This document shows, piece after piece, positions 1 through 8,065 of a DNA stretch of 49,354 nucleotides. A program made the position numbers and the translations under genes. The number at the start of each line of letters is the position of its first letter. Within the stretch, counting starts at the first letter, position 1. Under the pieces are notes generated by a model that had not been told where the DNA came from, did no database searches, and worked only from the letters and a program-made list of their open reading frames with translations. This DNA is from Lyngbya confervoides BDU141951 (GTDB lineage: Bacteria > Cyanobacteriota > Cyanobacteriia > Thermosynechococcales > Thermosynechococcaceae): assembly GCF_000817775.3 (NCBI RefSeq), contig NZ_JTHE03000042.1, forward strand, positions 1 to 49,354, given 5' to 3'.

Positions 1-214
1 CTGACTCACCCCAGAGACTCGGCCTTCTATGACGTTTCTGTTCGTCGGCTCGCAGATTTGCCGCTGGCTTCCTTCAGACCCCTTCTCACGAAGACCCCCT
101 TGCCTTAGGCTAGTAGTTGTAGTCACTCGGTCCCAATAACTTTCCGACATTTGGACTTGATCCGCCTACAGGGGACTTGCACTCCATGAGTTCACGCCCA
201 TGCTGGGCGTACAC
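1..214 (-). mobile_element. 5' end of a group II intron (domain I), cut by the window edge
   Basis: Read on the minus strand from base 214, the sequence opens with GTGTACGCCCAGCATGGGCG. It continues through blocks typical of bacterial group II intron domain I: GAGTGCAAGTCCCCT near 170-185, CTGAAGGAAGC near 66-76, and GACGAACAGAAACGTCATAG near 25-44. No ORF is present, as expected for domain I, because the reverse-transcriptase gene would lie beyond the left edge. The proposed 5' boundary abuts the inverted repeat at 215-291, so the intron appears inserted at or within an attC-like element. I recognise the family from its conserved blocks only. Folding was not possible, and the exact boundary is inferred from the GUGYG-like start. 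Confidence 0.6.
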
Positions 215-291
215 CCCAACGCAGCGGACGGGCGAAAGCCGTTGGTGTTGATTCAAAGGTGATCTACCACCGCTGGTTGGGAACGTTAGCT
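215..291 (-). repeat. attC-like imperfect inverted repeat A (downstream of the DUF262 gene)
   Basis: Arms at about 215-227 (CCCAACGCAGCGG) and 270-281 (CCGCTGGTTGGG) are complementary apart from an unpaired base in one arm. GTTAGCT follows at 285-291. On the minus strand this reads AGCTAAC, spacer, imperfect stem, variable centre, imperfect stem, which is the layout of an integron attC site (R''-L''-L'-R'). The centre aligns with element B at 2139-2220: both contain GCGG(T/C)GG(T/C)AGAT(C/A)ACCTT in the same orientation. The expected final GTTRRRY half is not clear here because the intron-like sequence starts at this point. Confidence 0.5.
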
Positions 292-351
292 AGCCTTAGT
301 TCTTTGGCGTCGAGGGTTCCTAAGGTTATCAATACTTACAGGCAACAACCC

Positions 352-2058
352 TTACGAGTAAAAATCGGATCTCCAAATATGAGTGGCACGCTGCGCCAAT
401 TGCCGTTGTCTCGTAGTTAGCGCATCTACAACCCAATCTTCAGCCGAGATATTCCGTGTCAGCCTGTACACACTTTCCTGGTAAGCTTCTTGCTTGATTG
501 AATAAGACCCGTTTCCAACTTGACGATTAAGTTTTGGTTCTAAAGGGGTTAGATTTCCAATACGGTATACCATTTCTTCTATTTGAGAATCAGTGAAGTT
601 TCTCCGCCAATCATCGGTTGGAGATTCAGGCAAGATATGCTCAACTGAAAAACTATCTTCACTAATATCTTGTCGCTCTGATGCATCAATCTCGAGCTTC
701 CAAAGGATGTACCGTACCAACTTTCTCTTTTGTCCTTTTGTAGATATTGAGAGTAGGGAAAAATCTTGTGAAAACTTCTCATCTGAAACATAGATTGAGC
801 GAAGGGCATCAAATACTTGTCTTGGGTTAGTTATTTCACCCTTCATAATTGAAATTGCTACCTTGTTATAGAGCGTTTCCAACTCATTCGGGTTTAAACT
901 GCTGACAACGGTGTAGCGAAAAGAGAGTACGCAGACGAGTTTCACAAGGCGAGTAAAGTTGTCAGGCGAAAAATTCCTATATGCAGCAAACAAAGTTGGA
1001 TAAGCTTGCTTTACTCGAAATAGTTCAAGTTCGCGAATATAAGGCCGATTTTCTGGATTGTCACGCCAGAAATCATCATTGGAGTTGCCAAGAGCAATGA
1101 AAAGACTACTATAATCTTCAAGTCGATCCAACAACTCAAATGCTTGTTGCCCATTTTTAACAGCTTCTCGAACTATTTTAAATAATCGTTCACGCCTTAC
1201 TCTAGTTTCTTTAAGGCTTAGATAATATCGAAGAAACTCAGGAAACTTTTCCATCTGAACTGTATTGACAATTCTTCTCCATTGCCTCTGAGCTTCCTGC
1301 AAATCATCCGGCCCCTGAAATCGAGAAAACAAGTAGTTCTTCAACAAATCTGTTGAACTCAGCTCTATACCTCTAGCATTCAAAGTTTCAAATACGGTAT
1401 AAGCATTTAACTCATCCTCAACGTTAATCTGAATAAAAAGCAGTCTTTGGGCAATTGCATTTGTTAAAAACTCAGCCAGCTTTTCCCCATCTTGAATAAC
1501 CTCTTGAAGCTCTCCCAATCGATTGGAAAAATACTGGAAAGCTTGCCAAAGTAGTTGATTGGATTTCGAAAGTGATCGTACATTAAGTGGCTGCCTAAGA
1601 TTAATTAAATTACTTTGATAGAAATCGTTATTATTTTCATTCAAAATAATCTTGCTTGAGTAGCGAAGAGATCGTGGATCTCTATCACTAAGATAAGTAC
1701 GCTTTAAAATTTCTTGGCGTTCCTGATTAGCTTCTTTATGCTCTTCTTGCTCTACTAGCTTCTGAATCTTCTCAATGACAGCAATGGCAACAATACTAAG
1801 AGTGGCTAGCCGTTGTTGTCCATCAATGATTGTAAATTCTTTGTCTGAAGTGCCAGAACTTTGTAAGACAAGAGCTCCCATATAATGACTGGAATCAGGG
1901 TCATAGTAAATAATCAGAATATCTTGCCAAAGATCCTCCCAATTCTCTTCCTTCCAGGAGTAATCACGCTGAAACAGCGGTACTCGGTAAATCTTGCCAT
2001 TACCGATCAAGTCGCCAAAACTAGTCGTACGCGTATCTAATAGGTTGATCCTAGCCAT
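352..2058 (-). CDS. DUF262/DUF1524 protein (GmrSD-like type IV restriction/anti-phage)
   Basis: The 568-aa protein joins an N-terminal DUF262 (GmrS-like, ParB-fold nucleotide-binding) domain to a C-terminal DUF1524 (GmrD-like, HNH-type nuclease) domain. The DUF262 signature DGQQR is seen at about residues 78-82, after a PLFQRDYSW block. Near the C-terminus, VEHILPE followed by GNLTPLEPKLN is the His/Asn pattern of DUF1524. Proteins of this design include GmrSD, BrxU and SspE, which cut modified phage DNA or act with DNA phosphorothioation. No modification genes are visible beside it, so the trigger is unknown. The gene is clearly more AT-rich than its neighbours and lies alone between two attC-like repeats, which suggests acquisition as a cassette. 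The ATG at 2058 gives a natural MARINLLDT start. Confidence 0.85.
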   Translation of the reverse strand: MARINLLDTRTTSFGDLIGNGKIYRVPLFQRDYSWKEENWEDLWQDILIIYYDPDSSHYMGALVLQSSGTSDKEFTIIDGQQRLATLSIVAIAVIEKIQKLVEQEEHKEANQERQEILKRTYLSDRDPRSLRYSSKIILNENNNDFYQSNLINLRQPLNVRSLSKSNQLLWQAFQYFSNRLGELQEVIQDGEKLAEFLTNAIAQRLLFIQINVEDELNAYTVFETLNARGIELSSTDLLKNYLFSRFQGPDDLQEAQRQWRRIVNTVQMEKFPEFLRYYLSLKETRVRRERLFKIVREAVKNGQQAFELLDRLEDYSSLFIALGNSNDDFWRDNPENRPYIRELELFRVKQAYPTLFAAYRNFSPDNFTRLVKLVCVLSFRYTVVSSLNPNELETLYNKVAISIMKGEITNPRQVFDALRSIYVSDEKFSQDFSLLSISTKGQKRKLVRYILWKLEIDASERQDISEDSFSVEHILPESPTDDWRRNFTDSQIEEMVYRIGNLTPLEPKLNRQVGNGSYSIKQEAYQESVYRLTRNISAEDWVVDALTTRQRQLAQRATHIWRSDFYS

Positions 2059-2138
2059 GAGTATGAGACGGGTAAGCGAGTTCTCATCTCTAAGGTATCA
2101 GGAGACTGCTTATTTAAGGTATTTGAGCGGCAGCAGCT

Positions 2139-2220
2139 AGCTAACACTACGTTGGTGCGGTACAGAGGTTATCGGTTTGCAGTCAAGGTTATCTGCCGCC
2201 GCACAACTTTGTCGTTAGGC
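2139..2220 (-). repeat. attC-like imperfect inverted repeat B (upstream of the DUF262 gene)
   Basis: On the minus strand it runs from GCCTAAC (2220-2214) to GTTAGCT (2145-2139). Between them are stems GTTGTGCGG and CCGCACCAAC, which pair with one extra base in one arm. GCCTAAC fits the RYYYAAC half-site of attC exactly. GTTAGCT fits GTTRRRY except at one position. The outer GTTAGCT is the complement of the AGCTAAC half-site of element A at the other end of the DUF262 gene. That is what a gene cassette predicts, since its first bases and its own attC half-site pair in the circular form. Confidence 0.5.
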
Positions 2221-2269
2221 TGCAAAATCATCTAACATGTCTCTTGCAAAGCACCATCTAATATGTTGA

Positions 2270-2368
2270 GGGCACCTCGAATAATTCAAGCTTATTGAGA
2301 ATGACCAACGGAAAGTTAGGTGTCCTATTAACTCTAATTTGTCAATAAGGCTATTTTTCGAGGTGCCC
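2270..2368. mobile_element. MITE-like element, ~99 bp, with 4-bp target duplication
   Basis: Terminal inverted repeats GGGCACCTCGAA (2270-2281) and TTCGAGGTGCCC (2357-2368) are perfect over 12 bp. They continue imperfectly for about 28 bp (…CTTATTGA on both). The element is flanked directly by TTGA at 2266-2269 and TTGA at 2369-2372, a 4-bp target-site duplication. It has no coding capacity, so it would need a transposase in trans. The termini resemble those of IS5-type elements, but I cannot assign a family. Confidence 0.65.
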
Positions 2369-2514
2369 TTGAGAGATTAATAAGCTTGGTATAATAGCCC
2401 CCTGATTGACTGACAAAAGTTTAGTCCGGATGGTCTCATAAATAAGCTTTCATCTGAAGAATCAGGCTTTGAGCGATAGCAGGAATTCGATGTTGTATCC
2501 AAAGATCCAACAAA

Positions 2515-2535
2515 GGGCAAGCCGAAAGCCTGCCC
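2515..2535 (-). terminator. Terminator hairpin after htpG
   Basis: On the minus strand GGGCAGGC and GCTTGCCC form an 8-bp stem (one wobble) around a 5-nt loop, followed by TTTGTT. It lies about 35 bp past the htpG stop codon. Confidence 0.6.
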
Positions 2536-2570
2536 CTGATGATGGATCGCGAATTATTTCAGCCGTTGAT

Positions 2571-4511
2571 TTACTTCACAGCTAATTCGGTCAGCTTTGT
2601 CAGCATCTGGTTCGATCGCTCCGTAAACGACTTCATCCCATCTGCATCAAAGCCCTTCTGCGCCATCAGCGCCAGATCATAGACGTACTCGCAAATTTGC
2701 TTAGACAGCGCCGCTGAAGGAGACTCACCGCTGCCGCTGATCACACTGCCCTGACTCAGATTGATTAAATTCTGAATCATCGGGTGAGCCGTGTTCACCA
2801 TCAGCGTATGCTCCGTGGGGAACTGCACCGCCTGATTCTGCATCATTGCCATCATTTCCTGCATCCGCCGTGCCGACTCGGGCAGCAGCAGCATGGCCGG
2901 AGGGGCATTGTCTCCCTTCAGAGACTCGGTGCGAATGGTCAGTTGAGGCTTATTGAGGGACTTCTCAAATAGCTCCTTGATCATGTCGCTGCGAGTCTGA
3001 TTGGTGTTCGGATCCACAATCTCCGCAGGCTTGTCTTGATCAATCAGCGTTTCGTCTAGTTCCGCATCCACCCGCAGGAACTTCACATCAGAATATTCCC
3101 GCTCCAGGAACGGCACAAAATGCTGGTCAATAAAGGCATCCATATACAGAACTTCAATGCCCTGATTCTTCAGCAGATCCACATAGGTCGCCTGGTTGAC
3201 CTCGTCAGTGCAGTAATAGACCTTATTTTCGTGCTTTTCCTTATTTCGCTCCAGATATTCCTGGATAGTGCAGTAGGAATCCGCCTGCTTATCATCGCCC
3301 CAAACGTCGCCCTCTTGGCCTTCACCCTCTGGCACGTCTGCACCTAGCGTTGCAGTGGTGCGGAAGATGAGAATATCCTCCACCTGCTTTTTAAACTTGT
3401 CGTCGTTAATCGAGCCAAATTTAATGAAGGTGCCTAAGTCTTGCCAGGAGCTGATGTACTTGGCCCGATCCTCCCGGTATAGCTCCTTGAGGCGATCGCC
3501 CACCTTCTTGGCCACATGGTTGGCGATTTGGCGCACGGTGCGATCGGCCTGCAAAAAGCTGCGGGAAACATTCAAGGGAATATCGGTGCTGTCGAGGACG
3601 CCCCGCAGCGGCAGCAAAAACTGGGGCACCACCTCTTCGCAGTTGTCGCTCACAAACACCTGATTGCAGAACAGCTTGATCTGCCCCTTGGTCACGTCAA
3701 TATCCGGCTTGATTTTCGGGAAATAGAGAATCCCGTTCACGATAAACGGATAGTCAGTGTTGATATGCACCCAGAGCAGCGGATCTTCCTGGAACGGGTA
3801 GAGATAGCGATAGAACTCCAGATAATCTTCGTCGGTCAGATTGCTGGGAGACTCCTTCCAGGGAGCCTTTTGCTTGTTGATTTGCTCTTCGCCCAGCTTG
3901 ATGGGCACCGGCATAAAGTCGCAGTATTTGGTAACGAGCTGCTTAATGCGTGCCTCTTCCAGGTACTCTTTTTCTTCCTCTTGCAGCGTCAGCGTGATCG
4001 TGGTGCCGCGCTCGGTGCGCTCGGAAGCCTCCAGAGAAAAGGTGGTGCTGCCTTCACAGGACCAGTGGACCGCCTCCGCCCCTTCCTGGTAAGACAAGGT
4101 GTCAATCTCAACCAGCTTAGCAACCATGAAGGAGGAGTAAAAACCTAAGCCAAAATGACCGATGATGGCCTGGTCTTCGCTGGCCTTGTACTTCTCCACA
4201 AACTCTTCGGCACTGGAAAAGGCCACCTGGTTGATATATTTTTTCACCTCTTCCGCCGTCATTCCGATGCCGTTGTCGGTAATGGACAGCTGGTTCTTAT
4301 CCTGATCGAGGGTGATGACAATTTCTGGCTCCCCAACCTCACCGGAATATTCCCCAGAGAGCGACACCATGCGCATCTTTTTGATGGCGTCCACGGCGTT
4401 GGAGATCAGCTCCCGAAGGAAAATCTCATGGTCTGAATACAGCCACTTTTTAATGATCGGGAAAATATTCTCGGTATGTATCGAAATCGTTCCCTGTTCT
4501 GCGATCGCCAT
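2571..4511 (-). CDS. htpG: HtpG, Hsp90-family molecular chaperone
   Basis: The 646-aa cytosolic ATP-dependent chaperone is the bacterial Hsp90; in cyanobacteria the family supports heat, light and oxidative stress tolerance. The N-terminal GHKL ATPase motifs are visible: LISNAVDAIKK (about 37-47), DNGIGM (about 79-84) and GHFGLGFYSSFMVA (about 118-131). The middle domain includes VNGILYFP and the catalytic-loop region LNVSRSFLQ. The C-terminal dimerisation domain lacks the eukaryotic MEEVD tail, as in all HtpG proteins. Length is close to the family norm of about 620-660 aa. ATG at 4511 is the natural start. A 195-bp upstream gap separates it from the next minus-strand gene, so it probably has its own promoter. 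Confidence 0.97.
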   Translation of the reverse strand: MAIAEQGTISIHTENIFPIIKKWLYSDHEIFLRELISNAVDAIKKMRMVSLSGEYSGEVGEPEIVITLDQDKNQLSITDNGIGMTAEEVKKYINQVAFSSAEEFVEKYKASEDQAIIGHFGLGFYSSFMVAKLVEIDTLSYQEGAEAVHWSCEGSTTFSLEASERTERGTTITLTLQEEEKEYLEEARIKQLVTKYCDFMPVPIKLGEEQINKQKAPWKESPSNLTDEDYLEFYRYLYPFQEDPLLWVHINTDYPFIVNGILYFPKIKPDIDVTKGQIKLFCNQVFVSDNCEEVVPQFLLPLRGVLDSTDIPLNVSRSFLQADRTVRQIANHVAKKVGDRLKELYREDRAKYISSWQDLGTFIKFGSINDDKFKKQVEDILIFRTTATLGADVPEGEGQEGDVWGDDKQADSYCTIQEYLERNKEKHENKVYYCTDEVNQATYVDLLKNQGIEVLYMDAFIDQHFVPFLEREYSDVKFLRVDAELDETLIDQDKPAEIVDPNTNQTRSDMIKELFEKSLNKPQLTIRTESLKGDNAPPAMLLLPESARRMQEMMAMMQNQAVQFPTEHTLMVNTAHPMIQNLINLSQGSVISGSGESPSAALSKQICEYVYDLALMAQKGFDADGMKSFTERSNQMLTKLTELAVK

Positions 4512-4658
4512 GGCTTCTCTTGACTCTTACTCGTTTAACTTTGGAACAGACAGCGTTGTCTCCTAACAATCTTGCGTAAAAACCGTTGAAAAGTCGTCAC
4601 CGATTCCGGGGGATTGCCTCACTTTTGGGATTCGGATTTCCCTACCTAGCAAGGCTAA

Positions 4659-4687
4659 AGCGGCACCGCTGCTGAGGGAGTGCCGCT
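4659..4687 (-). terminator. Terminator-like hairpin after the DUF3172 gene
   Basis: AGCGGCAC (4659-4666) and GTGCCGCT (4680-4687) form a perfect 8-bp stem with a 13-nt loop, starting 20 bp beyond the stop codon at 4707. Only a short TT run follows on the minus strand, so it is a weak intrinsic terminator. Confidence 0.45.
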
Positions 4688-4706
4688 TCCTGGAAGACCC
4701 TAAACT

Positions 4707-5261
4707 CTAGAAATTATCGGCTTCGTCCGGCAGCGGTCCCACACCAGGCTGGTTCAAAAAGCGGTTCTTTTCACTCTCGCTCTGATAGATGCAGCTAATG
4801 TTGGGCTTATCCTCTAATTTTCCAGTAAAGCCGAAGGTGTTCAGCCGCTGGCGGCATTCCCGCAGCGCTTTGCCATCCACCAGCTTACGCTGCTCCAAAA
4901 TCGCCATGTTGTTCTGGCGCATAACGCAACCGGGCTGCAGCAGGGGCTGCGAAACAAATACGCTAAAGGGCTTAAAGGTGAGAAACACCCGCGTATCCAT
5001 CACCGTGGCGCTGGCGCCGTAGGCCTGACAGAATTCTGCATTGGGGACGCTCTGGTCAATCGTTTGAATAGAAGCAACGTTGTCAGTGGTGATGGTGGTG
5101 TTGGTTCCCAGAGCCACACCAATGGCAATACCCAGAGCAAACACACCGCCAATGACCGCGATGACAACCCCAGAAAGCTTATCAAACAGCCCACCGCCAG
5201 ACCTGGGCGGGGGTGGCGCCCCCATGGATCGGCGGGGCGGAGCAGAGCGAGTGCGTCTCAT
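4707..5261 (-). CDS. DUF3172-family membrane protein
   Basis: The 184-aa protein has a basic, proline-rich N-terminus (about 1-25, with PPPPR), one transmembrane helix (about 29-50, VVIAVIGGVFALGIAIGVAL) and a globular, probably non-cytoplasmic domain. That domain contains FCQAYGASA, a PGCVMRQNNMAILE segment and three further cysteines. The pattern matches the DUF3172 family, which I know as a conserved cyanobacterial family without a defined function. ATG at 5261 opens the basic segment. It lies in the same direction as the ABC exporter upstream but is separated by about 87 bp holding short direct repeats, so co-transcription is uncertain. Confidence 0.75.
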   Translation of the reverse strand: MRRTRSAPPRRSMGAPPPPRSGGGLFDKLSGVVIAVIGGVFALGIAIGVALGTNTTITTDNVASIQTIDQSVPNAEFCQAYGASATVMDTRVFLTFKPFSVFVSQPLLQPGCVMRQNNMAILEQRKLVDGKALRECRQRLNTFGFTGKLEDKPNISCIYQSESEKNRFLNQPGVGPLPDEADNF

Positions 5262-5306
5262 AGGTTCAATAAGATGGCAGGGAAAAGGGCTGGGAATTAA
5301 GACTAG

Positions 5307-5337
5307 CCTAGACTAAATCTAACCTAGACTGATCTAA
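5307..5337. repeat. Short tandem repeat, two ~15-bp units
   Basis: CCTAGACTAAATCTAA (5307-5322) is followed by CCTAGACTGATCTAA (5323-5337), differing by two changes. The repeat sits between the permease stop codon and the DUF3172 start. No function is evident. Confidence 0.5.
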
Positions 5338-5348
5338 CCTGAAACCGA

Positions 5349-6245
5349 TTAAGCCAAACGACGCTGCAGGAGACGACGGATACTCACAACGGCGATGGCC
5401 GTAAACCCGCCCAACCCTGCCAGGGCCGCCCCTAAAGAGACATTCCCCCAGGGCGCAGCCATGACAACACTGCTAAAACTCCAGTCCGGGTGCAGATAAA
5501 TATAGCGAATGGGCTCAATGGCAAAGCTGAGGGGATTGAGACTCGCCACAAACTGCAGCCACGTGGGCATAAAGCTCAGGGGCACCAAGGCGGTGCTGGC
5601 GAACAGCAGCGGTAGATTGGTCACAAAGATCACCGCAATCAGCTCAATGTGTCCCGGTAGGGCAAAGGATAGGCCTAGGCTCAAGGCTGTCACCCCTAGC
5701 ACCAGCAACAGCACAATCAGCGCCACCACCAGCAGCCCGGCAGGAGCCGGGAGCCCTGCCCCCAGCAGCATGCTGACACCAATAATTGCCAGGGTTTGCA
5801 CCAGACTCATGACCGTAATAAAAATGGCTGAGGCCAGGACAATCGAAAAACGTGAAACCAGTGGAGCCACCAGGAGGCGGTTCAAAAACCCAAATTCACG
5901 GTCAAACATGACGGGCAAGCCCGCGTTCAGCGCACCGCTAAAGGCCGTGAACACAATGACGCCCGCACTGAGAAATTGACCATAGGTTTGACTGGTCCCA
6001 AACAGTCCTTCCGGAACATTCTTAAACAGGGCACCAAACAGCACAAGCCAGAGTAACGGCTGCAAGACACCAGCAATCAGGGTAGAAGGACGACGCTGCA
6101 GTTGAATAAACAAGCGGCGCGTTAGGCCCAGGGTTTCCTGGACAAACTCGCCAGAAAACAAACCGGGAGACTTCAGCAGCTGTTCCCGGTTCGGGAACGA
6201 TGGCGAGGCGGCGATCGCCTCTTGGGTGGCAGGGGTCGTGGTCAT
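5349..6245 (-). CDS. ABC-2 type transporter permease (DrrB-like)
   Basis: The 298-aa polytopic membrane protein of the ABC-2 family has an N-terminal cytosolic segment followed by about six hydrophobic helices. Seen in it are RRPSTLIAGVLQPLLWLVLFG, the FREFGFLNRLLVAPL-type coupling region and a C-terminal NPLSFAIEPIRY motif, all typical of DrrB-like exporters. A TTG at 6266 would add seven residues. I chose ATG 6245 because AAGGAGG lies about 11 nt upstream of it and would be inside the longer reading. Its start follows the ATP-binding gene by about 30 bp, so the two form one exporter operon. The substrate cannot be read from sequence. Confidence 0.85.
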   Translation of the reverse strand: MTTTPATQEAIAASPSFPNREQLLKSPGLFSGEFVQETLGLTRRLFIQLQRRPSTLIAGVLQPLLWLVLFGALFKNVPEGLFGTSQTYGQFLSAGVIVFTAFSGALNAGLPVMFDREFGFLNRLLVAPLVSRFSIVLASAIFITVMSLVQTLAIIGVSMLLGAGLPAPAGLLVVALIVLLLVLGVTALSLGLSFALPGHIELIAVIFVTNLPLLFASTALVPLSFMPTWLQFVASLNPLSFAIEPIRYIYLHPDWSFSSVVMAAPWGNVSLGAALAGLGGFTAIAVVSIRRLLQRRLA

Positions 6246-6275
6246 CCTGAGCAATTCCTCCTTCAATTCATCTCA

Positions 6276-7295
6276 TCAACGCATGTTCTGCTTGCGTTCA
6301 GCCTTCGGATCGCGAGAGCTAGCCGCTGCAATCTCAGCGTCCAGTAGCGTGCGGCCCGTGGCCGCCAGATAAACATCATCTAAACTCGGTCGGGCTTGAG
6401 AGACGCCAAAAACTGGAATTCCAGACTCCTTCAGGGCCTGCTGTAGGGTCAGCAGCGCGTCGCTCTGGGGGGTGACCACCAGATTCAGAGAGTTCCCCTG
6501 AGCCTGATTGATCAGCACATCCTGAACAAAGGGTAGGGACTGCGCCAGGCTTTTGGCCCGCTCAGCTTCGTCGGGGGGCGTAAATTCACGAATGCGTAGG
6601 GTGATGCGATCGCCTCCCACCTGATCCTTCAGTTCCGAGGACGTTCCTGTAGCAATCACGGTGCCGCGATCAAGAATCGCGACCCGATCGGCGAGGGCAT
6701 CCACTTCTTCCAGGTAGTGGCTGGTCATCAAAATAGTGGTACCGCGATCGCGCAACTGACGCAGCAGATCCCAGATCACCACCCGGCTTTCAATATCTAA
6801 CCCCACCGTGGGCTCGTCCAACACCAACACCTGGGGATCATGCAGCAACCCGGTAGCCAGATCCAGGCGCTTGCGAATCCCACCAGAATAGGTACCGGTC
6901 TTTTGATCAATCCAGTCCTGTAGGCCCATCTGTTCAACAATGGCTGCAATCCGCTGGGGAATCGCCTTGGCTGGAATATGGTACAGCGCGGCCTGCAGCT
7001 GGAGCATCTCGCGTCCGGTTAACACCTTATCCAGGGCCACCTCCTGGGCCACGTACCCCAGCAACTGTCGAGAGGCACGGGGATACTGAATCACCGATAC
7101 ACCGCAAACCTCGATGTCTCCGGCATCGGGAGTCGTTAAGCTACACAGGCACCGTAAGGTCGTGGTTTTACCCGCCCCATTGGGTCCCAGCAAACCAAAA
7201 ATTTGCCCAGGCTCCACCTGAAATGAGATATCCTTCGCAGCGTCCACAGACCCGTAACGCTTTCGCAAGTTTGAAATCTGAATCGCAGGCACCAT
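6276..7295 (-). CDS. ABC transporter ATP-binding protein (DrrA-like)
   Basis: The 339-aa protein is the nucleotide-binding subunit for the ABC-2 permease encoded just downstream. Walker A GPNGAGKT is at about 37-44, the signature SGGIRKR at about 138-144, Walker B with VLVLDEPT at about 155-162, and the switch histidine in MTSHYLEE at about 190-197. After the ATPase core is the extra C-terminal domain (about 225-320) found in DrrA-like exporters; the ending SLDDVYLAATGR is typical. It energises efflux of a lipid, polysaccharide or drug-like compound, but the substrate is not identifiable. Confidence 0.88.
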   Translation of the reverse strand: MVPAIQISNLRKRYGSVDAAKDISFQVEPGQIFGLLGPNGAGKTTTLRCLCSLTTPDAGDIEVCGVSVIQYPRASRQLLGYVAQEVALDKVLTGREMLQLQAALYHIPAKAIPQRIAAIVEQMGLQDWIDQKTGTYSGGIRKRLDLATGLLHDPQVLVLDEPTVGLDIESRVVIWDLLRQLRDRGTTILMTSHYLEEVDALADRVAILDRGTVIATGTSSELKDQVGGDRITLRIREFTPPDEAERAKSLAQSLPFVQDVLINQAQGNSLNLVVTPQSDALLTLQQALKESGIPVFGVSQARPSLDDVYLAATGRTLLDAEIAAASSRDPKAERKQNMR

Positions 7296-7895
7296 CGCGT
7301 ATCCTGTGCAACAATTCTCAACAAACTCTAGTGTAACGTGCCTCGGAAAGTCTGATCCGATCCGGTTCGGTCAAAGGTTGTTGCAGACCATAGAGTCCTC
7401 CGATGGCTCAACCTCCCTGTTCAATTCCGGCAAACCAGATTTATTCCTCAGAAACGCCACTGTCCGTATCTTCCTGCATTGTGATCTGGAGGGAATGCAG
7501 GGAATCAGTTTAAGAGCGCAGATCCAAACCAAATACACAACAAATACACAACAAAGCCTGGTGCCATGGGCAGCAACTTTTAACGCGGCTCTGGCGGGAT
7601 CGATCGCCTGCAAGATCACGCCCTCTAGGCCAAATCCGGGGAGCAAGCCGCACCGGAAGGCAATCTGAACATCGTGGATGAGACGGAAGCCTACGGGTTG
7701 TCCTGTCGAGACCAACGTCTCCGATCAACCTCCGGCTTGGTGCAGGCATTTTGAAATTTATCGAACCAGAAGCGGATTAACTTCCATTAGGTAACGCTGA
7801 AAGACTTCTCTTGCCGTTTTGTGGTCACCTTCGTAAGACATATTACATAACCACCAGAGGGGACTGCTCTGATAACACCTGGGCTGGTCAAAGGA
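7296..7895. other. 600-bp region without a convincing gene
   Basis: Open frames here lack ribosome-binding sites and family-like composition. Two copies of AAATACACAAC stand side by side at 7531-7552. On the minus strand, the frame of the 55-codon ORF at 7896-8063 continues after its TAA and includes a 26-codon stretch starting MSYEGDHKTAREVFQRYLM (about 7844-7764). It looks protein-like and may be a decayed extension. I see no RNA gene. Confidence 0.4.
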
Positions 7896-8063
7896 TTAGT
7901 TGATTTGCTTTTTTATCCACTGCCAAAACTGCTTGACGATCGCATTTTCTCCAGCCTGAGTTCCCTGCCTCAAATCACGCATCTTCAGCAGGGACTGGTA
8001 GGTTTGCCAACTGACATGGGGCAAAACAACGCGATCAGGACTTTGAACGCAGGTTGCGCCCAT
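7896..8063 (-). CDS. Small 55-aa protein encoded directly after the LapA-like gene
   Basis: The ATG at 8063 lies only 2 nt beyond the TAG of the LapA-like gene, and the frame runs to TAA at 7896-7898. The product starts MGATCVQSPDRVVLPHVSWQ and ends FWQWIKKQIN, with Trp/Lys-rich and amphipathic character. Near-zero spacing suggests translational coupling with the upstream membrane protein. The segment PHVSWQTYQSLL resembles the opening of Uma2-type proteins, but the rest does not follow and I would not assign it. It could equally be the surviving piece of a longer gene. Coding status rests on context only. Confidence 0.45.
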   Translation of the reverse strand: MGATCVQSPDRVVLPHVSWQTYQSLLKMRDLRQGTQAGENAIVKQFWQWIKKQIN

Positions 8064-8065
8064 GT

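Noticed and set aside
3516-4148. 210-codon plus-strand ORF within htpG
   Set aside because: It is a shadow frame opposite a strongly conserved chaperone gene, with no ribosome-binding site or recognisable domain.
7306-7715. Overlapping 114-120 codon ORFs on both strands in the 7.3-7.9 kb gap
   Set aside because: Both have odd composition (runs of Arg, Cys and Ser), no ribosome-binding sites and no recognised motif.
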